DNA of 64,000 bases from Tepidiphilus olei (GTDB taxonomy: Bacteria > Pseudomonadota > Gammaproteobacteria > Burkholderiales > Rhodocyclaceae). Below are positions 1-12,173 of the stretch, piece by piece. The stretch lies in contig NZ_SBHO01000009.1 of assembly GCF_006980705.1 (NCBI RefSeq), forward strand, positions 37,726 to 101,725, in the 5' to 3' direction. Both the position numbers and the translations under genes were made by a program. The notes under the pieces are model-generated. The model searched no databases. It saw only the letters and a program-made list of their open reading frames with translations, and was not told the origin of the DNA. Position 1 is the stretch's first letter. Every line of letters starts with the position of its first letter.

Positions 1-1
1 G

Positions 2-388
2 ATGCGCTATCCGCTCAATTATGGCTACGTGCCGCACACGGTGGCGGGGGATGGCGATCCGGTCGACGTGCTCGTCGTCACGCCGTTTCCCCTGCAGCCG
101 GGGGTGGTGATCCGTTGCCGCCCGGTGGGTTTGCTGAAGATGGAAGACGAATCGGGCGTCGATGCCAAGGTGGTGGCGGTGCCGGTGTCCAAGCTCACCC
201 CGCTCTATGACAAAGTGCAGTCACTCGAGGATCTGCCGGAGCTCCTGCTGAAACAGACCGTGCATTTCTTCGAGCACTACAAGGATCTGGAACCGGGCAA
301 GTGGGTCAAGGTGCTCGGCTGGGCGGGCGTCGAAGAGGCCAAGCAGGAGATCCTCGCCGGCGTGAAGAACGCTTCGTCGGCCAAGTAA
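2..388 (+). CDS. ppa: Inorganic pyrophosphatase, C-terminal part (5' end outside window)
   Basis: Hydrolyses pyrophosphate to phosphate in the cytoplasm and so pulls biosynthetic reactions forward. The 128 visible residues match the family I soluble pyrophosphatase from about residue 50 of the E. coli enzyme to its end: the NYGYVPHT segment, the metal-binding signature [23 protein letters not shown] with its acidic residues, and the conserved tail [17 protein letters not shown]. The first ~50 residues lie upstream of the window, so the in-frame ATG at position 2 is probably an internal Met and not the start. nadE begins 15 nt after the stop on the same strand, so the two may be cotranscribed. 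Confidence 0.95.
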   Translation: MRYPLNYGYVPHTVAGDGDPVDVLVVTPFPLQPGVVIRCRPVGLLKMEDESGVDAKVVAVPVSKLTPLYDKVQSLEDLPELLLKQTVHFFEHYKDLEPGKWVKVLGWAGVEEAKQEILAGVKNASSAK

Positions 389-403
389 AACGGCCCCGAT
401 GGA

Positions 404-2376
<1,973 letters not shown>

Positions 2377-2382
2377 GGCGGC

Positions 2383-2997
2383 TCACTCGCGCGGGGCGCG
2401 CAGCAGGACGATGAGGGCGCCGCTGCCGCCGCGCGTGGGCGGGGCTTCGCAGAAAGCGAGGATCTCGTCGCGCTGCGCGAGCCAGCGCCGCGACAAGTGG
2501 CGCAGCACGGAGAAACCGCCCGGCGAGCGCAACCCCTTGCCGTGGATGACGCGAATGCAGCGCAAGCCTCGGTGTCGGGCGCGGGCGAGGTAGGCCGAGA
2601 GCGCCTCGCGCGCCTCGATGCGTGTCAAACCGTGCAAGTCGATCTCGCCTTGCAGCGCCCAGCGGCTACGGCGCAGGTCGGTGAGAACACGCCGGGGCAC
2701 GCCTGGGCGCAAAAAGTGCGTTTCTTCGTCTGCTTCCAGCCAGTCTTCGAGTTCCAGCGGGGCGAGCAGCTCCTCGGCGAGGATGGCGCGTTCGTCGGCG
2801 AGCTTTTGCCGCGGCACCGGCGCCGGGCGCGGGCGTTCAGGCTCCACGCGCGGGGTGAAAGAGAGCGGGCGAACGCCCTCGCGCCAATCCGCTTCTTCGG
2901 GGATCGACTTCGAGGGCGCAGCGCCGACCCGGCTCGAGCCTTGCTTTTTGAGCTCGACCAAAGGTGTCGCCCAGGCCGGAGGACGCGGGCGGGCCAT
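2383..2997 (-). CDS. Smr-domain protein (MutS2 C-terminal-like nuclease domain)
   Basis: A 204-residue protein. The first ~105 residues are Pro/Arg/Glu-rich and probably disordered; the C-terminal half is an Smr domain. DLHG (120-123) and HGKG (152-155) are the two signature motifs, separated by a helix starting at RIEAREAL. Smr domains act as nicking or RNA-cleaving endonucleases in MutS2, SmrA and SmrB; stand-alone proteobacterial versions have been linked to mRNA cleavage at stalled ribosomes. The substrate here cannot be told from sequence. It is convergent with glnB (6 nt apart) and lies 5 nt downstream of trxB on the same strand, so it is probably cotranscribed with trxB. Confidence 0.85.
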   Translation of the reverse strand: MARPRPPAWATPLVELKKQGSSRVGAAPSKSIPEEADWREGVRPLSFTPRVEPERPRPAPVPRQKLADERAILAEELLAPLELEDWLEADEETHFLRPGVPRRVLTDLRRSRWALQGEIDLHGLTRIEAREALSAYLARARHRGLRCIRVIHGKGLRSPGGFSVLRHLSRRWLAQRDEILAFCEAPPTRGGSGALIVLLRAPRE

Positions 2998-3002
2998 CGG
3001 GC

Positions 3003-4357
<1,355 letters not shown>

Positions 4358-6480
4358 TCGGTGTCGCTTGCCCGCTCGGTGTTTCAGCCAGTTCGTGCTC
4401 CTGCGTTCGCCACGCGAGCAGGCCGTTGCGGAAAGCGTGGCTCGCGTCTTCGTAGTAGGCGATGGCGCGGCGCACGAGGGGGGCTTCCGGCGATGCCGGG
4501 CGTTCGTGCTCTGCGCGCTCGGTGGCATTCTCGCGCAGGCGGATCTTCTTGCGCGGGCTGAGGATCGCCAGATCCTTGCCGTCGAAAAGCCCCAGATGCT
4601 GGTAGTTGCCGATGAGGGCGCGCCCCGGGCGGGTTTCGTCGCGCAGCACGTCGCGCCCGTAGAAGGTGGAGACGTAGTCCAGGTGCAGTAGGCCGAGCAG
4701 GGTGGGCGCGAGGTCGATCTGGCTCGTCAGCGCCGAGACCTCGCGCGGGGTGATGAAACCCGGCGCGTAGATGAAGAGCGGAATGTGGTAGTTCGCCACC
4801 GGCAGGTCTTCATGGCCGGCGCTGCCGGCGGTGTGATCGGCGAGGAAGACGAAGATCGTATCCTTGAACCAGGGTTTGTCGCGCGCCTCGCGCAGGAACT
4901 TGCCGATGGCGTAGTCGGTGTATTTCACCGCCCCGTCGCGCCCCTTGCCCGAAGGGATGTCGATGCGCCCGTCGGGATAGGTATAGGGGCGATGGTTCGA
5001 GGTGGTCATGAGGTGCAGGAAGAAGGGTCTGCCGGCGGCATGGTCCTGGTCGGCCACTTTCATCGCCTGGGCGTAGAGATCCTCGTCGGCCATGCCCCAG
5101 GCGTTCTTGAAGTGGATCTCGGACTCGGGCACGCTGCTCTGGTCGACGATGCGGTAGCCGTTGCCGCTGAAGAAAGCGTTCATGTTGTCGAAGTAGCCGC
5201 GCCCGCCATAGACGAAGACGGCGTCGTAACCCTTGGCCACGAGCTGCTGTCCCAGGCTGGCGTAGCCGCTCTCGCGCCCGATGCGCTTGACGATGGAACG
5301 GCCCGGCGTGGGCGGCACCGACAGGGTGACCGCCTCCAGACCGCGGTCGGTGCGGGTGCCGGTGGCGTAGAAGTTGTTGAAATAGAGACTTTCGCGGCGC
5401 AGGGCGTCGAGGTTCGGGGTGAGCCCGCGCGGATCGCCGTTACTGCCGAGGAACTTGGCGCTGAGGCTCTCCACTGTCACGAGGATGATGTTGCGTCGCA
5501 GCTCCGGGCCGCCGTTGACGATGCGCCGGCGCGGGTCGAGGGGATCCTGGCTGAGGAAGGTCGCGTTGGGCTCGGCGAGCTCCTGGCGCAAGACCGGCCC
5601 CGTGTCGACTTCGGGCAGGGTGGCGTAGAAACGGCGATAGTCGATCTCGTTGTTGCGAAACGCTGCGAAGAATTGATAGGGTCCGTTGCCGGAGAGCTCG
5701 CGCCGATAGGTGTTCTGCTCCTGCCCCATGGGGAAATCCTGGTCGACGAAGGCTGCATCGAGCACGGCGAGCGCAATCAACCCGGCGAAGGCGGCAAGCC
5801 CCGGTTTGAGCGCAAGGGGCGGGGCATCCAGCGCACCGGCGATCACCCGGCGCAGGGCGAAGGTCAGCGCGAGCGCGAGCACGGCAAGCCCCGTGATCAA
5901 CGCCCCCACGGGGTAGGATTCGCGGATGTTGTCGATCACCTCCGTGGTGTAGATGAGGTAATCCACGGCGATGAAGTTGAACCGTGCGCCGAACTCGTCC
6001 CAGAAGAAGTATTCGGCAGTGGCCACGAAGAGCATGGCGAAGAGGCTCAGGGCCGTGAGCGCGTAGAGAAAGGCGCGGTGCGCCCGCGTGCGCCACAGCC
6101 GGTTGGGACACAGTACGAAGAGGTAGAAGGCGAGCGGCAAGGCCGCGTAGATGAGGAAAGCGAAGTCGTAAGCCAGGCCGACGCCGTAGAGGCGCACGAC
6201 GTCGAGCGGCGTATGCACCGCCTCGTTCGGGTGTACCAGGAGCAAGCCCGTGCGGGTGAGGAAAAAGACGAGCAGCCAGGCGAGGAGGATCAGCGAAAGG
6301 AATCGGGCTTGAGCGTGACGGAGCAGCGGCATGATGCAACGGAACCGGATGAGGGCGAAGTTCCCAAGTGTAGGAATTCGGCCGTCACCGTGGTGTCACG
6401 CGCAGGTGACGAAAACGTGAACGAGGCAGGAGCAAGTGAGCAAGCATAAGCGTGATTATCTAACCGCCTTGAAGCGGCGG

Positions 6481-6513
6481 GGGTGTCAGAATTTCTGTGT
6501 GTGAGGCTGGAGG
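6481..6513. mobile_element. Possible terminal fragment of an IS256-type element
   Basis: The stretch begins gggtgtcagaatttctgtgt and continues gtgaggctgg. From memory this resembles the ends of IS256 (mutator) family elements, which carry a TGTCAGAATTTCTG-type terminal repeat. No transposase and no second end are visible nearby, so at most this is a solo relic. Confidence 0.3.
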
Positions 6514-6666
6514 AGACTTTTCCACGGTGACGGCTGCCGAAGGTTCTTCGAGGTCATAGACCGACGGCGCGATGGGGCAGTCGAAGGCTATTTTTATCCT
6601 CATGCCGCTGCAAAGCGTTCGGCGTGGAGGATGGAGGACGGGTTCGTCGCCTCCTTCCTAAGGGTC

Positions 6667-6713
6667 GTCAAGCGCTGCTGGGTGTGGCCAAGGCTGGAGG
6701 TACAGCGCTTGAC
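6667..6713 (-). terminator. Inverted repeat directly behind fur
   Basis: An 11-bp perfect inverted repeat: gtcaagcgctg at 6667-6677 and cagcgcttgac at 6703-6713, with a 25-nt loop, starts immediately after the fur stop. There is no T-run on the minus strand, so it is not a classic intrinsic terminator. It may protect or end the fur transcript. Confidence 0.4.
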
Positions 6714-7148
6714 TCAATCGTTGCGATCACGATGTGGGCAATGCGCCCGGCGACAATGGGCATAGAGATACATCGCGTGGTCGGTGACCTCGAATCCGCG
6801 TTCTTGGGCGATTTCACGCTGCCGTGATTCGATCGTCGCGTCGAAAAACTCCTCGATATGCCCACAGTCGAGGCATACGAGATGATCGTGGTGCTCGCCG
6901 GCGGCCAATTCGAAAATCGCCTTGCCCGATTCGAAGTGATGCCGTTCCAGTACGCCGGCTTGCTCGAACTGCGTCAGCACCCGATAGACCGTCGCCAGGC
7001 CGATCTCGACGCCGGCGGCGTTGAGCAGGCGATAGACGTCCTCGGCGGTGAGGTGGCGATGCTCGCCGCTTTGGAAGAGCTCCAGGATCTTGAGCCGCGG
7101 GTAGGTGGCCTTGAGGCCCATGTTTCGCAGGTTCTTCGTGTTGTCCAT
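6714..7148 (-). CDS. fur: Ferric uptake regulator
   Basis: Iron-responsive repressor (144 residues). The N-terminal winged helix ([15 protein letters not shown] ... [15 protein letters not shown]) is followed by the metal-binding dimerisation domain: [16 protein letters not shown] with C92 and C95, then a His/Cys-rich end ([15 protein letters not shown]). The start at 7148 (MDNTKNLRN) has GAGGAA upstream at good spacing; an in-frame extension to 7190 is not family-like. The gene is divergent from bamE with overlapping promoters, the common proteobacterial fur/bamE (smpA) arrangement. I do not see a clear Fur box in the 86-bp gap, so autoregulation is unproven. Confidence 0.95.
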   Translation of the reverse strand: MDNTKNLRNMGLKATYPRLKILELFQSGEHRHLTAEDVYRLLNAAGVEIGLATVYRVLTQFEQAGVLERHHFESGKAIFELAAGEHHDHLVCLDCGHIEEFFDATIESRQREIAQERGFEVTDHAMYLYAHCRRAHCPHRDRND

Positions 7149-7199
7149 CGGCAGGGGTTCCTCGGTTCGATGTGTGCGATTCGGCAGCACGACATGCGC

Positions 7200-7229
7200 T
7201 ATGATATAGTTTTTCGCCGTTCGGCAGAA
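7200..7229 (-). promoter_or_regulatory. Divergent promoter region of fur and bamE
   Basis: On the minus strand, TTCTGC (7229-7224) and TATCAT (7206-7201) are separated by 17 nt and could drive fur. On the plus strand the overlapping TATGAT (7200-7205) could be the bamE -10, with only a weak -35. The two promoters would interfere. Confidence 0.5.
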
Positions 7230-7234
7230 CCTTA

Positions 7235-7759
7235 ATGAGACTCATGTTCCCTCGAATCCTTTTGCCGACCGTCGCAGCGGCGCTCTTCTTGAGCGCGTGC
7301 TCGATGGACCGGGTGGTCGGATTGGCTTCGCCCTACCGCGCCGACGTGCGTCAGGGCAATTTCCAGGATCCGGAAGCCGTCGCCCGGCTGGAGAAAGGGA
7401 TGACCCGTGACCAGGTCCGCTTTCTCCTGGGAACGCCGCTGCTCGTCGACCCGTTCCGCAACGATCGCTGGGACTACGTCTACTACGTGAAAAAGGGTGA
7501 CGGCACCGTCCAGCAACGGCGCCTTACCGTGTTCTTCGAGAACGACGTGCTCGTGCGCGTGGCGGGCGACGTCATGCCGGCCGAAGGGGATGCACCGGTG
7601 ACGAGCTCCGCGCCGCGAGTGGTCGAGATTCCCGGCAAGCCAACCAAAGGTGAGAAGAAAAACGGCAAGGACGAGAAGAGGGTCGAGAATGCGGGGGAAA
7701 CCGCTGCCGTGGGTGAGGCGAAGGATTCGGAGCAAACGAAACAGGGGGTGGAGCAATGA
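7235..7759 (+). CDS. bamE: Outer-membrane assembly lipoprotein BamE (SmpA/OmlA family)
   Basis: Small outer-membrane lipoprotein of the BAM complex, which folds beta-barrel proteins. A type II signal peptide ends in the lipobox LSAC with acylated C22. The SmpA/OmlA domain follows: [20 protein letters not shown], the signature [21 protein letters not shown] and YYVKKGDG. After about residue 115 there is a ~60-residue Lys/Glu-rich tail that is longer than in E. coli BamE and looks disordered. The stop overlaps the dapB start (ATGA, 7756-7759), so the two are coupled. Confidence 0.93.
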   Translation: MRLMFPRILLPTVAAALFLSACSMDRVVGLASPYRADVRQGNFQDPEAVARLEKGMTRDQVRFLLGTPLLVDPFRNDRWDYVYYVKKGDGTVQQRRLTVFFENDVLVRVAGDVMPAEGDAPVTSSAPRVVEIPGKPTKGEKKNGKDEKRVENAGETAAVGEAKDSEQTKQGVEQ

Positions 7760-8562
7760 AACCGGTTCGGATAGCGATTGCCGGCGTAGGCGGCCGGATG
7801 GGGCGGATGCTGGTCGAGGCGGCGCTCGAGGATCCTGGCATCGAACTTGCAGCGGCCTTCGTGCGCCCCGGCAGCGAATGGATCGGCCGCGACGCGGGTG
7901 ATCCAGCTGGACGAAACACCGGTGTGCTCATCGGCGAGGATCCCCAGGCGGCAATTGCCGCAGCGGATTGTGTCATCGACTTCACGCGACCGGGGGTCAC
8001 CGTCGGGCTTATCCGAGTGGCTCAGCGCCTGGGCAAGAGCATGGTGATCGGTACCACCGGGTTCGATGCCGAGCAGCGCGCCATCATCGAGCAAGCGGCC
8101 AAGGAGATTCCCATCGTCCTCGCGCCCAACATGGCCATCGGGGTCAACGTCGTCTTTCGGCTCCTCGAAGGGGCTGCTGCCTTGCTCGGCGAGGGGTACG
8201 ACGTGGAGGTGATCGAGGCGCATCACCGCAACAAAGTGGATGCGCCTTCGGGCACCGCGCTTGAAATGGGGCGCACCGTCGCCCGCGTGTTGGGCCTCGA
8301 CCTCGATCGTGAAGCGGTCTACGGCCGTCAGGGAGAGGTGGGAGTGCGCCCGTCGCGGCAGATCGGCTTTTCCTCCATCCGGGGCGGGGACATCGTGGGG
8401 GATCACACCGTGCTCTTTGCCGGCATGGGCGAGCGCATCGAGATCACCCATCGCGCGCAGAGCCGCATGCCCTATGCTGTGGGGGCCATGCGTGCGGCGC
8501 GCTTCCTGCAGGGGCGTGCGCCTGGTCTCTACGACATGCGCGACGTGCTCGGACTGCGCTGA
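7756..8562 (+). CDS. dapB: 4-hydroxy-tetrahydrodipicolinate reductase
   Basis: Second committed step of the diaminopimelate/lysine pathway, with NAD(P)H as donor. The 268 residues fit the family. The Rossmann motif GVGGRMGR is near the N-terminus, VIDFTRPG and IGTTGF follow, and the catalytic signature EAHHRNKVDAPSGTA is near 155. The C-terminus with RAARFLQGRAPGLYDMRDVLGL is typical. It overlaps bamE by 4 nt. The sequence just downstream is IS debris. Confidence 0.96.
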   Translation: MKPVRIAIAGVGGRMGRMLVEAALEDPGIELAAAFVRPGSEWIGRDAGDPAGRNTGVLIGEDPQAAIAAADCVIDFTRPGVTVGLIRVAQRLGKSMVIGTTGFDAEQRAIIEQAAKEIPIVLAPNMAIGVNVVFRLLEGAAALLGEGYDVEVIEAHHRNKVDAPSGTALEMGRTVARVLGLDLDREAVYGRQGEVGVRPSRQIGFSSIRGGDIVGDHTVLFAGMGERIEITHRAQSRMPYAVGAMRAARFLQGRAPGLYDMRDVLGLR

Positions 8563-8618
8563 AGCAGCGCGGCGCGACTGTCGACTGTCAAGGGGAAATA
8601 GAAAGGTCCGATAGTTAC

Positions 8619-8630
8619 GGAGACGCTGAA
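8619..8630. repeat. IS5-type terminal repeat, same as the MITE ends
   Basis: ggagacgctgaa is identical to the left end of the MITE at 16729-16740. It lies where the 3' end of the decayed minus-strand IS5-type transposase would finish, so it is probably that element's terminal repeat. The preceding bases ttac do not match CTAG. Confidence 0.6.
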
Positions 8631-8741
8631 CGAGTAAGCAAGTAAGCCCGCGAGCTTTTCTCGTCGAGGAGTATCCCGTTTCTGGAACAGAATGGGCGAA
8701 CATCGCCGAGATGGTGGAGTTTGTCGCACTTTGGGGCGCTT

Positions 8742-8997
8742 TGCTTGCATGACATCGCTCACGTTGGCAGCCGTGTCGAGTACCTTGTGCACAAGGCCGG
8801 AGGCCTCTTCCGCGCCGATGTGCGCCTTCATGCCGAAGTACCATCGAGTGCCCTTCTTCGTGTGGTGTATCTTGGGGTCGTGTTTGCCCGAGCCGCTCTT
8901 GGTCGACGACGCGGCTGATCGTGGCGTCCCCGATCATGCCCTGGCGCAACATCTCCAGGCGCTCGAGCGCTTTGCTACTCATCTCGATCTGCTCCAT
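8742..8997 (-). pseudogene. Transposase remnant: short N-terminal piece joined out of frame to an IS5-family piece
   Basis: The minus strand has an ATG at 8997 with GGAGG upstream, giving MEQIEMSSKALERLEMLRQ, which resembles the N-terminus of some ISNCY-type transposases (tentative). After MIGDATI (around 8920) the reading frame shifts, and the new frame encodes an IS5-family core: SSTKSGSGKHDPK, then KKGTRWYFGMKAHIG and SGLVHKVLDTAANVSDVMQA. This is the classic segment around the first catalytic residues of IS5 transposases. It breaks off at about 8742, and the rest of the DDE domain is missing. Confidence 0.7.
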
Positions 8998-9086
8998 CAG
9001 AACCTCCGCATCGACCCGATGCGGACATTTTCATCTTGCCCAGAGCGGACATTACTATTTTGCTCTTACACATCGCTACAGGGCCC

Positions 9087-9114
9087 TTGACAGGCGTGTT
9101 TCCGAAGCTATAAT
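9087..9114 (+). promoter_or_regulatory. Strong promoter of tRNA-Val
   Basis: Consensus TTGACA (9087-9092) and TATAAT (9109-9114) are separated by 16 nt. The tRNA begins 12 nt after the -10. It starts only ~17 bp beyond the IS relic, so that insertion did not damage it. Confidence 0.85.
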
Positions 9115-9125
9115 CCGCTTTCTAC

Positions 9126-9202
9126 AGGCGCGTAGCTCAGTTGGTTAGAGCACCACCTTGACATGGTGGGGGTCGTTGGTTCGAGTCCAATCGCGCCTAC
9201 CA
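9126..9202 (+). tRNA. tRNA-Val (anticodon GAC)
   Basis: A 77-nt cloverleaf: acceptor stem AGGCGCG/CGCGCCT (7 perfect pairs), D-stem GCTC/GAGC, anticodon stem CCACC/GGTGG with loop TTGACAT (anticodon GAC, reads GTC/GTT), T-stem GTTGG/CCAAT with TTCGAGT, discriminator A and an encoded CCA at 9200-9202. Confidence 0.96.
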
Positions 9203-9220
9203 GATATCCAGGAGCTTCTC

Positions 9221-9250
9221 ATGAGTCGAACTACCCTGCGCTCTTCCTGA
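9221..9250 (+). CDS. Putative 9-residue leader peptide with tandem threonine codons
   Basis: ATG at 9221 encodes MSRTTLRSS and stops at 9248-9250. AGGAG (9210-9214) stands 6 nt before the ATG, a good ribosome binding site. Two Thr codons (ACT ACC, 9230-9235) lie side by side, upstream of a terminator and then thrS. The ribosome-binding sequence aggagcttct (9210-9219) is perfectly complementary to agaagctcct (9266-9275), so an alternative hairpin could form around the peptide. This is an inference from layout; such a short frame could be chance. Confidence 0.4.
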   Translation: MSRTTLRSS

Positions 9251-9287
9251 CCGCTTCACCGGGGAAGAAGCTCCTATACAGAAATGG

Positions 9288-9316
9288 AAATGCGGCCCGG
9301 TGGCCGCATTTTTTTT
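9288..9316 (+). terminator. Intrinsic terminator between tRNA-Val and thrS (possible attenuator)
   Basis: aaatgcggcc (9288-9297), loop cggt, ggccgcattt (9302-9311), then a run of Ts to 9316. It certainly could end the tRNA-Val transcript. Because thrS starts 17 nt later, any thrS transcript begun at the tRNA promoter must read through it, which makes attenuation possible. Confidence 0.85.
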
Positions 9317-9332
9317 GCCTGCGAGACCTGAC

Positions 9333-11267
9333 ATGATTCGAATTGCTCTGCCCGATGGCTCCGTCAAAGAATTCCCTTCGCCGGTAACGGTACGCGAAGT
9401 GGCCGAATCGATCGGCCCGGGCCTGGCCAAGGCCGCCCTTGCCGGCAAGGTCGACGGGCGCCTGGTCGATCTGTCGCACCGTATCGAACGGGATGCCCGT
9501 GTCGAGATCATCACCGATCGCAGTCCCGAAGGTTTGGAGATCCTGCGCCACTCGACGGCACATTTGCTCGCGCATGCCGTCAAGGAGCTCTTCCCCGAGG
9601 CTCAGGTGACGATCGGGCCGGTGATCGAAAATGGCTTCTATTATGATTTTGCCTACGATCGCCCCTTCACCCCCGAAGATCTGCAGCGCATCGAAGCGCG
9701 CATGCGCGAGCTCGCGGCGCAGGCCATCCCCGTCGTGCGCGAGGAGTGGTCGCGGGACGAGGCGATCGAATTCTTCAAATCCCTCGGGGAGCACTACAAG
9801 GCCGAGATCATCGCCTCCATCCCCGCAGGGGAGACCATCTCCCTCTACCGGCAAGGTGACTTCATCGACCTGTGTCGCGGTCCGCACGTCCCCTCCACCG
9901 ACAAACTCCGGGCTTTCAAGCTCACCAAGGTCGCTGGCGCTTATTGGCGGGGCGATGCGCGCAACGAACAGCTGCAGCGCATCTACGGCACTGCCTGGCC
10001 CGACGAAAAATCACTCCAAGCCTATCTGACCATGCTCGAGGAGGCCGAGAAACGCGATCATCGCCGGCTCGGTCAGCAGCTCGATCTCTTCCATTTCGAA
10101 GAGGCCGCCCCGGGTGCCGTCTTCTGGCATCCCAAGGGGTGGCGCATCTTCCAAACCCTCATCCAGTACATGCGCGCGCGTCAGGAGGCGGCCGGCTACG
10201 TCGAGGTGAACACCCCGGACGTCATGGACCGCTCGCTGTGGGAGCTCTCCGGGCATTGGCAGAACTATCGCGACCACATGTTCACCACCCAGACCGAGGA
10301 TGGTCGCGTCTTTGCCTTGAAGCCCATGAACTGTCCCGGGGCGGTGACCATGTTCAAACATGGGCTGCACAGCTACCGCGATCTGCCCTTGCGCATGGCC
10401 GAGTTCGGCAAAGTGCATCGCTACGAACCCTCCGGTGCCCTGCACGGGCTGCTGCGGGTGCGCCACTTCACGCAAGACGATGCGCACATCTTCTGCACCC
10501 CCGAGCAGATGGAAGAAGAGTGCCGCACCGTCGTGCGCCTCATCATGGACATCTACAAGGACTTCGGCTTCGAGCAGGTGCGGGTCAAGCTCTCCACCCG
10601 TCCCGAGCACCGCATCGGCAGCGACGAGATCTGGGATCGGCTCGAAGGGGCGCTCGCGCAGGCGCTCGAATCCATGGGCATGAGCTATGAACTCTTCCCC
10701 GGTGAGGGCGCTTTCTACGGGCCCAAGCTCGAATTCGTGCTGCGCGATGCCATCGGTCGCGACTGGCAGTGCGGCACCTTGCAAGTCGACATGAACCTGC
10801 CCGAGCGTTTCGATCTCAGCTACGTGGCCGAGGACAATACCCGTAAACGACCCGTGATGCTGCATCGGGCGCTCTTCGGCTCGCTCGAGCGCTTCACGGG
10901 CATCCTCATCGAGCACTACGCCGGAGCGCTGCCCGCCTGGCTCGCCCCAGTGCAGGCCGTAGTGCTGAGTATCGCCGAGCGTCACGCCGACTATGCGCGA
11001 CAAGTGGCCGAGGCTCTGCGCCGTCAGGGCTTTCGCGTCGAGACCGATTTGCGCAACGAAAAGATAAACTATAAAATCCGCGAGCACAGTGTGCACAAGA
11101 TCCCTTACCTGCTCGTCGTCGGCGATCAGGAGCGGGAATCGGGTGGGGTGGCAGTCCGCGCCCGCGGTGGCATCAATCTCGGTGCGATGCCATTGGATGA
11201 TTTCGTCGCGCGCCTGCGCGAGGAGATCGAGCGCAAATTGCCGGCCCCCGCGTCCAGCCAGACATAG
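9333..11267 (+). CDS. thrS: Threonyl-tRNA synthetase
   Basis: Charges tRNA-Thr; a class II synthetase of 644 residues, full length. Domains in order: TGS ([20 protein letters not shown], about 1-62), the editing domain with [11 protein letters not shown] near 73, a catalytic core with the zinc-binding [13 protein letters not shown] near 335, motif 2-like [13 protein letters not shown], and a C-terminal anticodon-binding domain (about 540-640, ending in [14 protein letters not shown]). The start at 9333 gives the conserved TGS beginning; the ribosome binding site is weak (GAGA). It heads the group thrS-infC-rpmI-rplT-pheS-pheT-ihfA. Upstream features suggest leader-based control. Confidence 0.97.
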   Translation: MIRIALPDGSVKEFPSPVTVREVAESIGPGLAKAALAGKVDGRLVDLSHRIERDARVEIITDRSPEGLEILRHSTAHLLAHAVKELFPEAQVTIGPVIENGFYYDFAYDRPFTPEDLQRIEARMRELAAQAIPVVREEWSRDEAIEFFKSLGEHYKAEIIASIPAGETISLYRQGDFIDLCRGPHVPSTDKLRAFKLTKVAGAYWRGDARNEQLQRIYGTAWPDEKSLQAYLTMLEEAEKRDHRRLGQQLDLFHFEEAAPGAVFWHPKGWRIFQTLIQYMRARQEAAGYVEVNTPDVMDRSLWELSGHWQNYRDHMFTTQTEDGRVFALKPMNCPGAVTMFKHGLHSYRDLPLRMAEFGKVHRYEPSGALHGLLRVRHFTQDDAHIFCTPEQMEEECRTVVRLIMDIYKDFGFEQVRVKLSTRPEHRIGSDEIWDRLEGALAQALESMGMSYELFPGEGAFYGPKLEFVLRDAIGRDWQCGTLQVDMNLPERFDLSYVAEDNTRKRPVMLHRALFGSLERFTGILIEHYAGALPAWLAPVQAVVLSIAERHADYARQVAEALRRQGFRVETDLRNEKINYKIREHSVHKIPYLLVVGDQERESGGVAVRARGGINLGAMPLDDFVARLREEIERKLPAPASSQT

Positions 11268-11279
11268 GAGAGCAAGACC

Positions 11280-11801
11280 ATCGCACAGGAAAAGAAAGTG
11301 CGCGTCAATGAGGAAATCGACGCGCCGCAAGTTCGATTGATCGGAGAGGACGGAGAGCAGTTGGGTATCGTGTCGCTTGCCAAAGCGCTGGCGGTGGCCG
11401 AGGAAGCGGGGCTCGATCTCGTCGAGATCGCCCCCATGGCCAATCCGCCCGTGTGCAAGGTGATGGACTACGGCAAGTACCGTTACCAGGAACAGAAAAA
11501 AGCGCACGAAGCCCGGCTCAAGCAGAAACAGATCCAGGTCAAGGAAATCAAGCTGCGACCGGGAACCGACGAGAACGACTACCAGATCAAGCTGCGCAAT
11601 TTGCGCCGTTTTCTCGAAGAAGGGGACAAGGCCAAAGTGACCTTGCGCTTCCGTGGCCGGGAGCTGTCGCACCAGGAACTGGGCATGCGCCAGCTCGAGC
11701 GCGTTCGCGAAGATCTGGCCGACGTCGGCGTCGTCGAGCAGATGCCCCGGCTCGAGGGGCGGCAGATGGTGATGATCATCGCACCGAAGAAAAGCAAATA
11801 G
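11280..11801 (+). CDS. infC: Translation initiation factor IF-3 (probable ATC start)
   Basis: Binds the 30S subunit, checks start codon pairing and keeps subunits apart. From an ATC codon at 11280 the product is 173 residues: [21 protein letters not shown], the N-domain with [12 protein letters not shown] and [17 protein letters not shown], the basic linker, and the C-domain [18 protein letters not shown] ... [15 protein letters not shown] of ataggag precedes the ATC. Unusual starts (ATT, ATC) are a hallmark of infC and allow IF-3 to limit its own synthesis. An in-frame GTG at 11298 is the alternative and would remove six residues. thrS ends 12 nt upstream. Confidence 0.93.
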   Translation: MAQEKKVRVNEEIDAPQVRLIGEDGEQLGIVSLAKALAVAEEAGLDLVEIAPMANPPVCKVMDYGKYRYQEQKKAHEARLKQKQIQVKEIKLRPGTDENDYQIKLRNLRRFLEEGDKAKVTLRFRGRELSHQELGMRQLERVREDLADVGVVEQMPRLEGRQMVMIIAPKKSK

Positions 11802-11963
11802 ATGATGGTCTTGCGCGGCGATTCGCGGTAAAATAGAAACTTTCTCGCCGCTGCGGCGGGGAAAAGCGCCGCGGCGGTTCGGCCGCGGTACGCGACAAGT
11901 GAAGTCGGGCCCACAAATGCCTCCGCCGGGGGCTGCCTGGCGTCATGTCATAGGAGAGCCTTC
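11802..11963 (+). promoter_or_regulatory. infC-rpmI spacer with GC-rich hairpins
   Basis: A 162-nt gap. It has taaaat near 11829 (a -10-like hexamer with a poor -35), then strongly self-complementary GC-rich sequence, for example ccgcgg pairing with a second ccgcgg at about 11869-11887, and taggag before rpmI. In other proteobacteria L20 represses its operon through RNA structure in this interval. Whether that holds here cannot be read from sequence. Confidence 0.35.
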
Positions 11964-12161
11964 ATGCCCAAGATGAAAACCAAGAGCGGGGCCGCCAAGC
12001 GTTTCAAAGTGCGCTCGAGCGGCAGCATCAAGCGTTCCCAGGCGTTCAAACGCCACATCCTGACGAAGAAAAGCCCCAAGCGCAAGCGTCAGCTGCGCGG
12101 CATGGTCGAGGTGCATCCGAGCGACCTACCTCTCGTCAAGAAGATGATGCCTTACGCCTGA
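11964..12161 (+). CDS. rpmI: 50S ribosomal protein L35
   Basis: Small, very basic large-subunit protein (65 residues). The start [20 protein letters not shown] and the segment [16 protein letters not shown] are diagnostic of L35. A good AGGAG stands before the ATG. The stop is 12 nt before rplT, the universal rpmI-rplT pair. Confidence 0.97.
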   Translation: MPKMKTKSGAAKRFKVRSSGSIKRSQAFKRHILTKKSPKRKRQLRGMVEVHPSDLPLVKKMMPYA

Positions 12162-12173
12162 TAGGAGAACGAT

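Larger units (their letters stand above)
6333..6713. other. 381-bp gap between the sulfatase gene and fur
   Basis: No credible gene on either strand. It holds the 5' side of the sulfatase gene (minus strand), a short hairpin formed by ccgcc and ggcgg around 6463-6480, a possible IS terminus at about 6481-6513, and an inverted repeat right behind fur. Short open frames here have no recognisable protein features. Confidence 0.6.
8586..9070 (-). mobile_element. Decayed insertion-sequence relic (ISNCY-like ends with IS5-type fragment inside)
   Basis: This 485-bp block between dapB and tRNA-Val has imperfect inverted ends: 8586-8612 and the reverse complement of 9044-9070 agree at about 19 of 27 positions, both starting TGT and containing AAATAG...GTCCG. 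Near the right end a second copy of gcggacatt (9021-9029) gives the double-motif layout I associate with ISNCY-type elements (tentative). Inside, the minus strand encodes a transposase start and then an IS5-type fragment. No complete transposase remains and no clear target duplication is visible. Confidence 0.6.

Noticed and set aside
4785..6449. Plus-strand open frame of about 550 codons
   Set aside because: Antisense to the LtaS-type gene; Glu/Gly/Val-rich shadow.
7149..7234. Fur box in the fur-bamE gap
   Set aside because: The AT-rich tract gatatagttttt does not fit the GATAATGATAATCATTATC pattern well enough to call.
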